A stretch of DNA of 64,000 nt from Zygnema cylindricum (taxonomy: Eukaryota; Streptophyta; Zygnematophyceae; Zygnematales; Zygnemataceae): contig JBBHKE010000672.1 in NCBI GenBank assembly GCA_037447655.1, positions 261,001 to 325,000 on the forward strand, written 5' to 3'. A program made the translations under genes and the position numbers. Of this stretch, positions 43,102 to 53,702 are shown in pieces. Position 1 is the first letter of the stretch. Every line of letters begins with the position of its first letter. Below the pieces are notes generated by a model. It had not been told where the DNA came from. It saw only the letters and a program-made list of their open reading frames with translations, and ran no database searches.

Positions 43102-43793
43102 ATGGGCCCACCCTCTAGGGTGCCCACCTTCAATGGATCTGGGTTCATCTATTGGGAAGCCATGATGATGGGAGCTTTGTGTGAAAAACGATACTGGGGT
43201 ATCGTCAGTGGACAAGTGAAACGTCCACCTTCGGGAACTCCACCAAGATTTGGGGGAGTTATGTTTCGTGCAACAACGGCTGCCTCGGCGGAGGAGGCAG
43301 ATGATGGGGACAGCAGTGTGTCCGAAAAGGGGAAAGGGAAGGAGACACCCCTCACTCCTATTGCCACAGTATCGGGAGCGGCAATCGTGAAGACCGTGGA
43401 GAACGATACTCAAATGTGGGAGGATGTAAACATGGCTGCCAAGAACTTCATTCTGAGGCACCTCACTCAAGGTTTGGCCACTCCTCATCTTCACATTTAC
43501 AAGGCCGAGGAGTTGTGGGTGAGTTTGGTGGAAATTTATAGAGCTGGAACTATTCAGGAGCTCCAGTTGGCTGAGCAAAAGCTACTAAGTTACACTTACA
43601 AAGGAGGAAAGATGTTAGATTACTGTAATGATCTTTCTTGTTTGTATACGGAAATGGAAAGTGCCGGGTGGATAGGTACAATGAAAATGAAAGTTAACAC
43701 CCTTATCATGAAATTACCAAATGAGTTCGAAAACTTAGTGTACCGAGTACAGGGAATGCGTGATAGTTCATGGAAATGGAACACAGTAGTGAG
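43102..43793 (+). pseudogene. Copia F gag, truncated by an internal deletion
   Basis: Open from ATG 43102 (MGPPSRVPTFNGSGFIYW). The upstream LTR ATG (43080) is out of frame because a base is missing in the primer-binding site, so this copy could start only at the internal ATG. It contains NFILRHLTQGLATPHLHIYK and IMKLPNEFENLVYRVQ. It stops matching gag at WNTVVRM, where it joins the pre-integrase finger; the zinc knuckle and whole protease are gone. Confidence 0.9.
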
Positions 43794-46496
43794 GATGATT
43801 GTAGTGGTTGTGTTCAAGGTAAGGCTCACAGACTTCCATTTCCCAAAGCCGCCACATATAGAGGTGAGAAAGTATTAGATTTAGTCCACACAGATATTTG
43901 GGGGCCTGCAAAAGTACCTTCGGTTGGAGGAAAGAGGTTTATGATGACAATAACTGATGACTGGTCTAGATACTCTAGAGTCTACTTTCTGAAAACAAAG
44001 TCTGAAGCATCAACTTACTTCAAAGAATATAAAGCTTGGAGTGAGAAGTTGCATGAAACCCCCAATAAGAGGATAAGGAGTGATAATGGGGGGGAATATA
44101 CCTCTAACAATTTTGAGAAATATTTGAGAGATGAGGGAGTGCAACACCAGAAAACTGTACCATATAACCCAGAACAAAATGGGGTAGCTGAGAGGTTGAA
44201 TAGAACACTAGGAGATAGTGCATGCAGTATGTTGGCAGACAAAAAAATGGGAAAGAGATTTTGGGCAGAGGCAATGAACTGTGCCAACTATATTAAAAAT
44301 AGAGTCCTTACCTCAGCTGTAAAGGGAGTGACACCTTATGAGAGATGGGTTGGAAGGAAACCAGATATCTCACACCTTAAAGTATTTGGTAGCCAAGTTT
44401 ACAGTCTTGACACGGATAGGAAAAACTGGAAACTAGATGCTAAGGGAAAACCTGGATACTTTGTGGGATATGATGAGGATGTTAAGGGATATAGAGTCTA
44501 TGACTTAGCAAAGAAAGATATCATTCTAGTCAAACACTTAGTTGTCATGGATGAAGGGAAGTCTTTTGACCCCCTTCAAATATACAAAGAAGATAAGGAT
44601 CAGATTTGAGTTCGAAAGTGAGGAGAACTCAGTCGTTCCCGAAAAAGACATGAGTGAAACTGTGATTACAGATTCAGGGGAGATCGAAGATACAGGAGAC
44701 TCACGGGAAACCTCACATACTCCTATGGACTTCGAGGAGATGGAAGAAGCGGGACAAGATACGGTTTTTATGGACAGGGGAGCCGATGAGACAGTGAGAA
44801 GAAATCCAAGACTTCCATCCATTCCAGCTTCGGAGTTTGAGGGAGGAAGGAGGAGCAACAAAATGATACAGGAAAAACAAGCTGCCCATAAGGTAACTAA
44901 GCTATCTCACCCAGATGAGCCTCAGTCTTACTTAGAGGCAGTGAATAGTCTAGAGAAAGAAAGATGGATTAGAGCCATAAATGATGAGATGGCTTCTATC
45001 ATGGAAGCAAATACTTGGGAACTAGCGGATTGCCCTCCAGACAGAAAACCTATTGGATGTAAATGGGTATTTAAACTAAAACTAAACCTAGATAATACAA
45101 TTGAGAGGTATAAGGCTCGATTGGTAGCGAAGGGGTTCACCCAAAAAGAGGGGATTGACTATGAGGAGACCTTTGCTCCAGTTGTTCAGTTCCCATCGGT
45201 AAGGATTCTCCTCAGTTTGGCCACAGCGGAAGACATGGAAATTCACCAGATGGATATTAAGACTGCTTTTCTTAATGGTGAGTTAGAGGAAGAAATTTTT
45301 ATGAGGCAACCCGAGGGGTTTGTGGAAGAAGGAGAAGAGAGCAAAGTGTGCAGGCTCATAAAGTCCTTATATGGAATGAAACAGGCTCCCCGACAGTGGA
45401 ATAAGAAACTAGATGAGTTTCTCACCGATCTGGGATACATGCGGATCAGCTCTGACCATTCTATCTATATGTTTGAAGATGAGAATGGTGTCATTTTTAT
45501 TGCAATTTATGTGGATGATCTGCTTGTGTTAAGTAAGTCTTTAGAGAATATCAATAGGCTAAAGAAAGATCTTGAGGCAGATTTGATATGAAGGATTTAG
45601 GGGAGGCAAAATATATTTTGGGGATCCAAATGGAGAGAGATAGGGGGAAGAAGATTATCAGACTTACTCAGAAAGAAGCAATAGGTAATATGCTTGAGAA
45701 ATTCCAGATGGAAAATGCTAACAGTTGTACCACTCCCATGGACTTGAAAAAAAGAAGTGATGGGAGTGTAGAAGGAGGAGTGATGATCTTAGATGATCAG
45801 ATGAGTCCAGAGGAGAGAGAGTTCATGAAGTCTATCCCTTATAGACAGGTCGTAGGAAGCTTAATCTATTTTATAAATTGTACCAGGCCGGACATAGCGG
45901 CGGCAGTTGGTGTACTCAGTAGGAGTCTTAATGATCCTAGGAAGAGGGATTGGGAAGCAGCCAAGAGAGTCATGAGATATCTGGTGGGAACTAGAGAGTT
46001 ATGGTTGCATGTGGGAGGGGAGCACACTGACATCACTACTTGGATTGATGCCAGTTATGGGGACGCACCTATGAGACGATGCACTTCTGGGTATGTGTTG
46101 TATGTTGGGGAAGGTGCTTGCTGTTGGAGTAGTAAGCAACAAAAGGTGGTTGCTCAGTCTACTATGGAGGCTGAGTATATGGCGTCTTGTTCTGCTGTGA
46201 AAGAACTAATGTGGGTGAAGTCATTATTGCAAGAACTAGGATATATAAAGGAGGGAGTGCATGAAATCTTTTGCGATAATCAAGCTGCAATCGCAATCGC
46301 AGCCAATCCAAAACATCATTTCAAAGAAAAACATATGGACATAAGATTAAGCTTCGTAAGAGAAAAAGTTGAAAATAAAATTTTAAATCTTGTGTATAGA
46401 CCTGATGAAGAAATGGTGGCTGACATGATGACCAAACCTGTGCCCTCTCCTAAATTAAAATATTGTCGGGAGAAATGCGGGTTAAAAAAAAATTAA
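43794..46496 (+). pseudogene. Copia F integrase, RT and RNase H, nearly intact
   Basis: Frame 1 (to 44609): end of the HHCC finger (CSGCVQGKAHRLPFP) and integrase core with HTDIWGP, IRSDNGGEY and NGVAERLNRT, so the DDE residues are present. An extra C in CCCCC (about 44570) shifts to frame 2 (to 45591): linker and RT with YVDD at 45508-45519. A missing base near 45580 shifts to frame 3 (45588-46496): RT end and RNase H (STMEAEYMASCSAVKELMW, EKHMDIRLSF). It ends naturally at 46496. Only two frameshifts separate it from an open integrase-RT-RNase H frame. Confidence 0.92.
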
Positions 46497-46520
46497 AATT
46501 TGACTAGAAAATAAGGGGAG

Positions 46521-47149
46521 TGTTGAAATAAGTAGTTTTTAGTATATTTTCTAGGTCTAAATTTATTAGAAAAGAAAATGTAGGCAGCCTGCCTCTATCT
46601 CTTCTCTCTCTCTCGCCCCCATACTTGTTGTAGTCACTGAAGGAGAGAGAGAGAGAGCAATGGAGCCATGGCTGCCTCAACTCCATAGGAAGGACTAAAG
46701 AGTGGCTTAAGCCACTCTCAACAAAAGGTTGAGTCCGGCAGGACTCGAACCCCCGACCGGCAGAGCGCGGCGTAGCCGTTAGCTCTAACCAGTCTGTCGT
46801 AGAAGTCCGTTAGGAGATATAGGGTTTCATTACTATTTAAACTATTGTAATGTACTAGATTCATTTAACTGAAACCCTTAACGCCACACATAGATACAGT
46901 TCTATAAATTACGAAGTACTGTACTTGTTTGAAATGGATATCGCGCATTTTGTTTCGACAGCGAAACAAATATCGCGCAAGTATTTATTACGGCCGAGAT
47001 TGAATTTCGCGTCAAATCTAACGGCGCACATCATCGCCGAAATCTCGGAATGGTCATTTTGGCATTTAGTGACGTGGCATGACCTGGCGCCACGTGGGAA
47101 GACATCATTCGGTCGCGGGAATTCCGAGGAACGTACGGACGAGTGGAGA
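46521..47149 (+). repeat. 3' LTR of Copia F, truncated
   Basis: The first 629 bp of the LTR, closely matching 42058-42690, including palindrome 46699-46718, B-box complement 46741-46751 and G-box 47090-47097. It breaks off within GGACGAGTGGAGA and joins the 501-bp E repeat. Confidence 0.9.
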
Positions 47150-47650
47150 CTACTTTCTCAGGCTGTTTCTAAACCTTTGTGGATGCCTTCTCTGAATTAG
47201 TGTTTGACATTTTGTTGTCTAATTTCTGTGGCTTTTGTTGGAGTTCGCTGGTGGTTTGTTATAATCTGGTTATCTCGGATTCTCTACCATTTTCCATTGC
47301 TTGCTTCCCGTTATCATTTTCTGCAATTGGTTATTAGTGTGTCAAAATCTGGTTTTCTCGGATTTCGTGCAGATTTTTAACGTTGTTTTCTTGTATTTTC
47401 TTGTTACTATTTTTACTCGTTTGTTAGAATTCGGTAATCTCGGATTCTTTACGTATTTTCAGTGCTTGTTTTCTTGTTGTAATTTTCTGCAATCAGCGTG
47501 CCAAGATCCGGTTATCTCGGATTCACTGCAGATTTTTATTGTTGGTTTCTTGCATTTTTCTGGTTTTGTTTTCTTTATTTAAAATCCTAGACCTAACTCC
47601 TGTAAGGAATACGCCCAGACCGTGGAGCCTAGTGGCTACCCATCGGCTTA
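47150..47650 (+). repeat. Near-identical copy of 37875-38375 (truncated 3' LTR of E)
   Basis: 501 bp with no indels against 37875-38375 and one substitution noticed (C at about 47488 for T). It is bounded on the left by the broken Copia F LTR and on the right by the last piece of LTR D. Confidence 0.9.
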
Positions 47651-47740
47651 AGTGCAAAGTACAAAGGGTTTAGGCTATCCTAAAGGCTTATTGTGGGTAA
47701 GTTGCCTATTGTGAGTAACAATGGAGGTCCCAGAAGTGCA
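47651..47740 (+). repeat. LTR D, piece 3 of 3
   Basis: ACAAAGGGTTTAGGCTATCC and ATGGAGGTCCCAGAAGTGCA match the 3' end of the Copia LTRs (compare 30710-30784). With 29630-29717 and 36197-37017 it sums to 999 bp, the usual LTR length here. Confidence 0.8.
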
Positions 47741-49875
47741 ACGCTATCCTAGAAAACCGCCAAAATTTCATTTCGGGTTCGTGGCTGCGAGGACGTTGAT
47801 CTGATATAGTTTATTAACACGGTTTGATTTGCATTTGTGCGCGCCGTTGTTCATATGTGCATTTTCGTAAATTTTTTCTGTTGAATGAATTCATCGCTAA
47901 GCACTAGTTATTTATGCATCAAATCCAATATATATAGCGATTCATCAACGGGTAAATGGATAGGGTGGCATGATACTTCTGACTATGGAGGACCCAAGCT
48001 CAAACCTGGGCCATTCCAACATTATGGTAAAATGTCATTTACCTTAGTCTGCCACATTCTGAATAAGAGGGCGACCATGGCGTGTCTTTGATCCTCTCTC
48101 TCTCTTTAGTGTTTAACCAAAATAGAGAAGTGAACTATTAATTACCTCTTTTCAATAGCCGCGCTGAGTTTATGTTCCATCACGAATAGTGTGTAATCTA
48201 GGTGTTATATATTGAGTGGCACCACGTTGGTTTTGACCTGATATTCAAAATATTTTAAAAATCTTCACACCAACAAATTTCACGTCAAATCTTTATTTGC
48301 ATACCATTTTCTTGTGTGCCAAGTGATAATACGACCAAACTTTTGTACTTTTTGCAAACCCAAGTTGTTTACGCTAGCTCATTTTTAAAGGTTCATGTTT
48401 TCGAACATGACAAAAATTCTTTGCCATAAATAATGTGACGAAAGAGTGTGCTAGAAATAGCGGGTCGAATGACAAATGCGTGATTACTTTTTTTTTCTGT
48501 TGCATTTTGAAAGGTACGTACCATAAGCAAATTTTGTAATTTTCCATTGGTTGTCCGTCGTGTCACGTAGGTTCACGTCCAGTGTGTCGCAATTATATTT
48601 TTTCTTTATTGGCCAACCCACCTTCTTGAGTTACGTTGGCAGCTACACGGAAAAATTAAACGAGCCCTCGCTTATGGATATCCGACGGTATGTGTTACCT
48701 CCTAGACCTTTGGAGAGTGTTGGCAAGATTCTCTAAAATTTGGTTTCGCGTATAAAAAAAAAATAAGCAGTACGGTTTGGTATAGATAGTCACAGTTTTC
48801 CGCAAACTATCCCACTTTTCGACTAATGGAACTTGACCCTAACATTAAGGTCTTCACCGTATTTAATATTGTATAATTTACACTCAGCTAATTTTATACA
48901 ATCATTATCTAAGGTTGATTAAAATTTTAAAAATATAATAAGAAAAACACTATAAATAAAAGCAAAATGTACCTTAACAAGTAAATATTTTGTTTGTTTT
49001 GAAGGTGGTGTGAATGAAGCCATGGCTGACCATTCTTTATTTGTTTAAAATAATGGTTTTGCACTTTCTTTTTTTTCCCTCATTTTTCTCTTTTTTTTCA
49101 CCTTTCCTTTTCTCCTTTTTTCCACCTTTCCTTTTCTCTTTTTTTTCTTTATTTTCTAAAATCAGCAGGTCCCCTAATATAATCTTTCTCAACATTTTTG
49201 TCGTCACGTAACGAGAATTTATGGATTAGAGGAGAAATTTGTAAATCGATTTAATTAAAAACCCTAAACCATTTTTTTGTTTGAGAAGGTACCATAAGGC
49301 TAAGGCTCACAAATAACATATACCATCGCACAGAGGAAATAAAATTGAAACTGAAACTGTCATTGAGATACCACAAATATACAAGCAAAACTTGATCGTT
49401 TGTCTTTAAAACTGTTATTGTTATTGCAAAAGTTGAAGGAAATCGAACCATGTTGTGTATAATGATGCAAATGCAAGAATGTTGAAGTCAAAATAGGTTG
49501 ATTTTAGTTCCCAAAAGGTGCATTTCCTTATTTACAGCCATGACATTTTTTAGTTTAATACCATTTGCCGGTTTTTGCTAGGGCTTGGAAGATCGTGGAC
49601 AACCAATTTGAAAGGAATGGATTTGGGGGAGAGAGGAGAACGGACGGGTGGGGAGGTTTAAATTCGAGCTTTTTGTGGCTCTAAATCTTAGGTCTCATAT
49701 AGGGTTCACAACCTTTAAGGGGTGTGCCCATGTATTAAATATCGAGTTTTTATTGTCAAATTTTAGTTGACAATTCAGTCCTAAATGAGAAAATCTTTAG
49801 ACATCCGTAAATTTTGCTTTCACAAACGTACAACGAGCGTCATTTTGATGCTTCAAATGTGCTTTAGTTTTGTCT
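47741..49875. other. Unclassified DNA, no gene recognised
   Basis: About 2.1 kb without recognisable coding or LTR similarity. Short frames (plus 47885-48091, 48551-48736) have no domain. A pyrimidine-rich tract lies at about 49065-49160. AGCCATGGCTGACC near 49019 matches the palindrome of the LTRs but without their context. Possibly original intergenic DNA or an old repeat. Confidence 0.6.
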
Positions 49876-50794
49876 TGCAATTTTGTGTCCTCCATTGGGT
49901 TACACATTTTAGGATGCCTCTAAATAGCTTTTAACTAACCCACTTTAAGCCACAACCTCTGCTGCCCATGAAGGCAAACTGACAGTCTAACTGCACCTTT
50001 GTGGATCCCAGACTCCCTTGAGTCCGTAACAAAACGAATAACTGAAAACGGCCAACCACCCAATGAGTTATAAGGTGGCAAAAATGCCAATTTATAGAAA
50101 TTCTTGAAGAGAGGTGACTGTCTATCCAAAAAAACTAAGTCTTAACCTCTCTCACAATTCCTATCTACTGCAATACTAACTAATCAAATAACTGTAAATT
50201 ATTGAAGGTACTACGGCCGAAGTCCTTTCTGTACGGCTGTGTACGACAAGGCCACTGAGTGGACGTGTGTCACCCTTCCACTCGTCCGTATGTTCCCCGG
50301 AATTCCTGCGACCAAATATTATTCCTCCACGTGGCGCCAAGTCATCCCAAGTCCATAAACGCTAAAGTGACCATTCCGCAATCCCGGTAGTGATGTAAGC
50401 CGTCCGAATAAATCCGACATTAAATGTCGACCGTCGAAACAAATGTCAAATTCATTTATTTCTTGCGAAATTATGTCCGCACTAAAACTTTAACTAGTTC
50501 TATGTTCCTTAATTAACATTTTAGTTAATCGATTTCAAGACCATGTACAAATTTAAATATATATTAAACCCTTTGTATATTAACGGACTTCTACGACAAA
50601 TTCGATAGAGCTAACGGCTATGCCATACTCTACTGGTCGGAGGTTCGAGTCCTGCCAAACTCAACCTTTTGTTAAGAGTGACATAAGTCACTCTTTAGTC
50701 CTGCCTCTTGAACTAAGGCAGCCATGACTCAACCACCCTCTCTATTTTTCAGTGACTACAACAAGTATGGTGGCTAAAAAGAGGAGGTGGAGAT
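49876..50794 (-). repeat. 3' LTR of Copia H (first bases missing)
   Basis: Same subfamily as C and F. The plus strand starts TGCAATTTTGTGTCC. It has a TATA box (minus, 50090-50096), antisense tRNA-like block (plus, 50590-50666), hairpin AGAGTGACATAAGTCACTCT (50675-50694) and a CT/GA stem-loop near 50735-50790. Confidence 0.87.
50590..50670 (+). other. Antisense tRNA-like block with perfect B-box and T run
   Basis: ACGACAAATTCGATAGAGC (A-box-like) is followed by the exact B-box GGTTCGAGTCC (50642-50652) and TTTT at 50667-50670, all on the strand opposite to the LTR. Confidence 0.6.
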
Positions 50795-50799
50795 ATAAA

Positions 50800-51684
50800 T
50801 GCTCCAACAACAAGCACCTTCCCCCACATACAACACATACCCAGAAGTCCATCTTCTCATAGGTGCATCCCCATGTCTCGCATCACTCCAAGTAGTGATA
50901 TCAGTGTGCTCCCCTCCCAAATGCAACCTTAACTCTCTGGTTCATAACAAATATCTCATAACTCTCTTGGCTGCCTCCCAATCTTTCTTCCTAGGATCGT
51001 TCAGACTCTTACTGAGGACTTGTGTTGCTGCCGCTATGTCCAACTTTATAGAGTTTATAAAGTAGATCAAACTTTCAACGACCTGTCTATACGGATAGAC
51101 TACATAAATTCTCTCTCCTCTGGACTCATTTGATCATCTAAAATTATCACTCCTCTTTCTACACTCGTATCACTTACTTCTTTCAAATCCATGGGAGTGG
51201 TACAACTGTTTGCCTTTTCCATCTTGAATTTCTCAAGCAGATTACCTATTCTTTCTTTCTAAGTAAGTCTGATAATCCTTTTCCCCCTATCTCTCTCCAT
51301 TTAAACCCCCAAATTATATCTTACATCCCCTAAATCCTTTATATCAAATTTGCTTCTATAATCTTTCTTATATTCAACACAAGGAGATCATCCACATAAA
51401 TTGTAATGAAAATCACACCATTCTCATCTTCAAACATATAGATAGAATGGTTAGAGCTGATCTGGATATATCCTAAACCGGTGAGAAACTCATCTAGTTT
51501 CTTATTCCATTGTCAGGGAGCATGCTTAAGTCCATATAAGGTCTTTATGAGCCTGTAGACTTTGCTCTCTTCCCCATTCTCCACGAATCCCTCTAGTTCC
51601 CGTATGAAGATTTCTTCCTCTAACTCACCATTGAGAAATCCGGTCTTAATGTCCATCTGATGAATTTCCATGTCTTCCGCTGTT
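50800..51684 (-). pseudogene. Copia H RT and partial RNase H
   Basis: The RT keeps YVDD at 51387-51398 (minus strand) and RLIKTLYGLKHAP near 51520-51560. The RNase H begins but is lost after its first third. Stops and frameshifts are common. Confidence 0.82.
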
Positions 51685-51689
51685 GGTGC

Positions 51690-51960
51690 TGGGACAGAAT
51701 GAGGGAGAGAGAGAAAGAGTGGGATGAAGAGAATGAAGAAGGAGTAAAGAAAGGGTATGGGACAAAATGAGGGAGAGAGAGAGAGAGGGAAGAAGAGAGG
51801 GAGAGAGAATAGTAGGGAAAAGGTATGGGAAAGAATGTGGGAGATGGACGATGTGAAGAGGGAGAGGTAAAGATAAGGAGGGAGAGAGAGTGAAGAAAGA
51901 GGAAGAATAAAGAGGTAGAGGGAGGGAGAGAGAGATGAAAAAACGGATAGAGGTGCGCAC
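51690..51960 (+). repeat. GA-rich low-complexity tract
   Basis: About 270 bp built from GAGAGA, GGGAGAGA and AAAGA with a loosely repeated GGGACAGAATGAGGGAGAG-type unit (near 51693 and 51769). The Ser/Leu-rich frame on the minus strand is an artefact of the repeat. Confidence 0.85.
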
Positions 51961-53702
51961 CTACACATGACTTTCTTCTTAAACCCTAAAAGATGTACCG
52001 ACGATAATGACTCACACTTCCTTGTTGTTTCGCCATGTAATTGTCAACCCTAATACTGCTATAAACCCTAAAAATAAGATATGGCCTATTGTATGTCGCA
52101 AGACTACGTGAGGCGGCTGGAGGATGATCCACATCTTGCCCAAAAAATAGGGACGTCTTGTGAAAATGGCACTGCGAGATTCAAATTACACTCACCAAGA
52201 CGAGGATGTGGATGTGGATAGGATTAGTCAGAACAATAAATATATTTTTTGTGTTTTGTCCGTATTTGCCGTTCGTTTGCTATCTTTTCTCGTTCTCAAG
52301 GCGCCGCGTTTTTTCAATCCTAAATTTTGTAACTTTACTCTAATATTTACACATTGTGACTCTTATTTGTCGATGTTTTGTGAAACATAACCCATTTTAC
52401 GGTCAAACTTAACTCTAATAAGCGTCCTTTCGTTTACTTGTATGGTATTACCGTTATGTTTCCTTTTGACCATGTAATAGTGTTAATATGTACTCTATTA
52501 ATTTCGCAGGATCTCAAATAGAGTTAAAACGGCAACGTAATCGACTTAACTTTCCGCGACTATATAACATATGTAAGTATGCGACAGTACGCTTACGTAA
52601 CATACGCAATTTTTTGCATGTGCACACGTTATCCATTCACATTGTCACACACAAAAACGAACGTCTGAATGTATGGGAACGCTTGTGTTGCAAACTCGAC
52701 TCCACGTTTATTCTAACCACAGTTTTGTATGCGACCGACATAAGTTTACTAGAATATCCATACGATTTTTGGTAACGAAGTACAGTGTTGTACGAACAAC
52801 ACATTCCGTACACCACACTATTCATGAAATAAGTACGGTATTACCATTGACGCTAGTTTACAAGAACCGTAATTAACGTCACGGAAAAATTAGATTCATT
52901 CACTGTATTTCGGGTATGAATGTCAAAATTTAGGGGTGCCGATATAGAGTACATAAGGCTAATAACGATTCACGGTGTACTCTACACCGTGAATCGTTAT
53001 AAGCCTTATGTACGCTATATCGGCACCCCAAAATTTTGACATTGATACCTTAAATATAACAAGTTACACTATATAAGGACGTGGACCATAATCTGCCATG
53101 TCTCCTGGCACTAAATTAGAATGAATGATGCTAATTTTTTCTTTACACTAATAATTTCTATACCATAGTTCAAAAGTAGGCGTTTTTATGGTAGGCCTTC
53201 GGTAGGCGCACAAAACTTGGCACAAAACTCGCGCAGAGTAAGCATACTGTATGTGTGTGCGTTGTGCACACTCTTGTACGAACGTACGAATCTGACTTAT
53301 CATCATAGTACACCGCACGCCACCGAACGAAATTTTTTAGGTAACTCACACGGCGTAGGATGCCAATCCAAGGGAAAAAAACCCGAAAAAAAAAAAAAAA
53401 CGCGGACGTAAGTCCTATCGTGAGTTGTTTTATGGGCTTTTCATGTGATCTTCTTAGATCGCTACTTTGATCAGAGACTGCCCTATCGTCGAAGTCTGAC
53501 GGTTTAAATAAAAAACACCTCAAAACTCACGGAAAAATAAAAATTTGTCCGTTTGTTTTTCAAAATTTAGACATGACGTCTAATTCTCTATCGATCGATG
53601 TGCAACTCAACCCTGTTACTATTATTTTTCATTTTGCGACCAATACAATATGGGTCTTAAGGCCATATTGTATGTTTTGCGTACAATAGGCATATTGTAT
53701 GG
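51961..53702. other. Unclassified DNA, no gene recognised
   Basis: About 1.7 kb with no coding similarity and no LTR. It contains the 137-bp hairpin at 52913-53049, a run of 17 A at about 53384-53400, and an 11-bp stem-loop at 53643-53673. Confidence 0.6.
52913..53049. repeat. 137-bp near-perfect inverted repeat (hairpin)
   Basis: Two 67-bp arms (52913-52979 and 52983-53049) with a 3-nt centre CTC and four mismatches, no indels. The arms contain GGGGTGCCGATATAG and ATAACGATTCACGGTGTA. There are no obvious terminal target duplications and no coding. It could be a compact MITE/foldback element or a small-RNA precursor. Confidence 0.95.

Larger units (their letters stand above)
42058..47149 (+). 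mobile_element. Copia element F, best preserved in the window
   Basis: 5' LTR 42058-43097, gag from 43102, an internal deletion at about 43794, then integrase, RT and RNase H to 46496, polypurine tract AAGGGGAG (46513-46520), and a 3' LTR (46521-47149) truncated after 629 bp. Only a few frame breaks interrupt the coding region, so it was active relatively recently. It lies in the protease of element E. Left flank TTCTT; the right flank is lost with the 3' LTR end. Confidence 0.92.
37018..47650 (+). mobile_element. Gag-protease LTR element E (probable Gypsy), pol lost, hosts Copia F
   Basis: It begins TGTCATGCCGCATTATG, a Gypsy-like LTR start, inside LTR D. A long leader precedes a gag-protease frame (39858-42057) cut by Copia F. 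After F's truncated 3' LTR, a 501-bp copy of the leader-side sequence (37875-38375) appears at 47150-47650, directly followed by the last piece of LTR D. The inferred 5' LTR is about 37018-38375 and the 3' LTR is truncated. RT, RNase H and integrase are absent, so a deletion removed them with part of F. A clean target duplication was not found (only AGT is shared). Confidence 0.72.
49876..51684 (-). mobile_element. Copia element H, 5'-truncated and internally deleted
   Basis: Minus strand: RT from about 51684 down, the RT/RNase H connection, then RNase H cut at about 50800 and joined to an LTR (49876-50794) lacking its own first bases. It starts abruptly in RT (AEDMEIHQMDIKTGFLNGEL) next to a GA-rich tract; gag, protease, integrase and the 5' LTR are missing. 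Confidence 0.85.

Noticed and set aside
47885-48736. Short plus-strand ORFs as host genes
   Set aside because: 60-68 codons, no domain, no splice or codon evidence; not supported as genes.
49019-49029. AGCCATGGCT as an LTR remnant in unclassified DNA
   Set aside because: The 10-bp match lacks the flanking stem-loop and other LTR parts; chance is plausible.
51513-51968. Long Ser/Leu/Pro-rich minus-strand ORF
   Set aside because: It is the translation of a GA/CT low-complexity tract fused to the end of a Copia RT frame.
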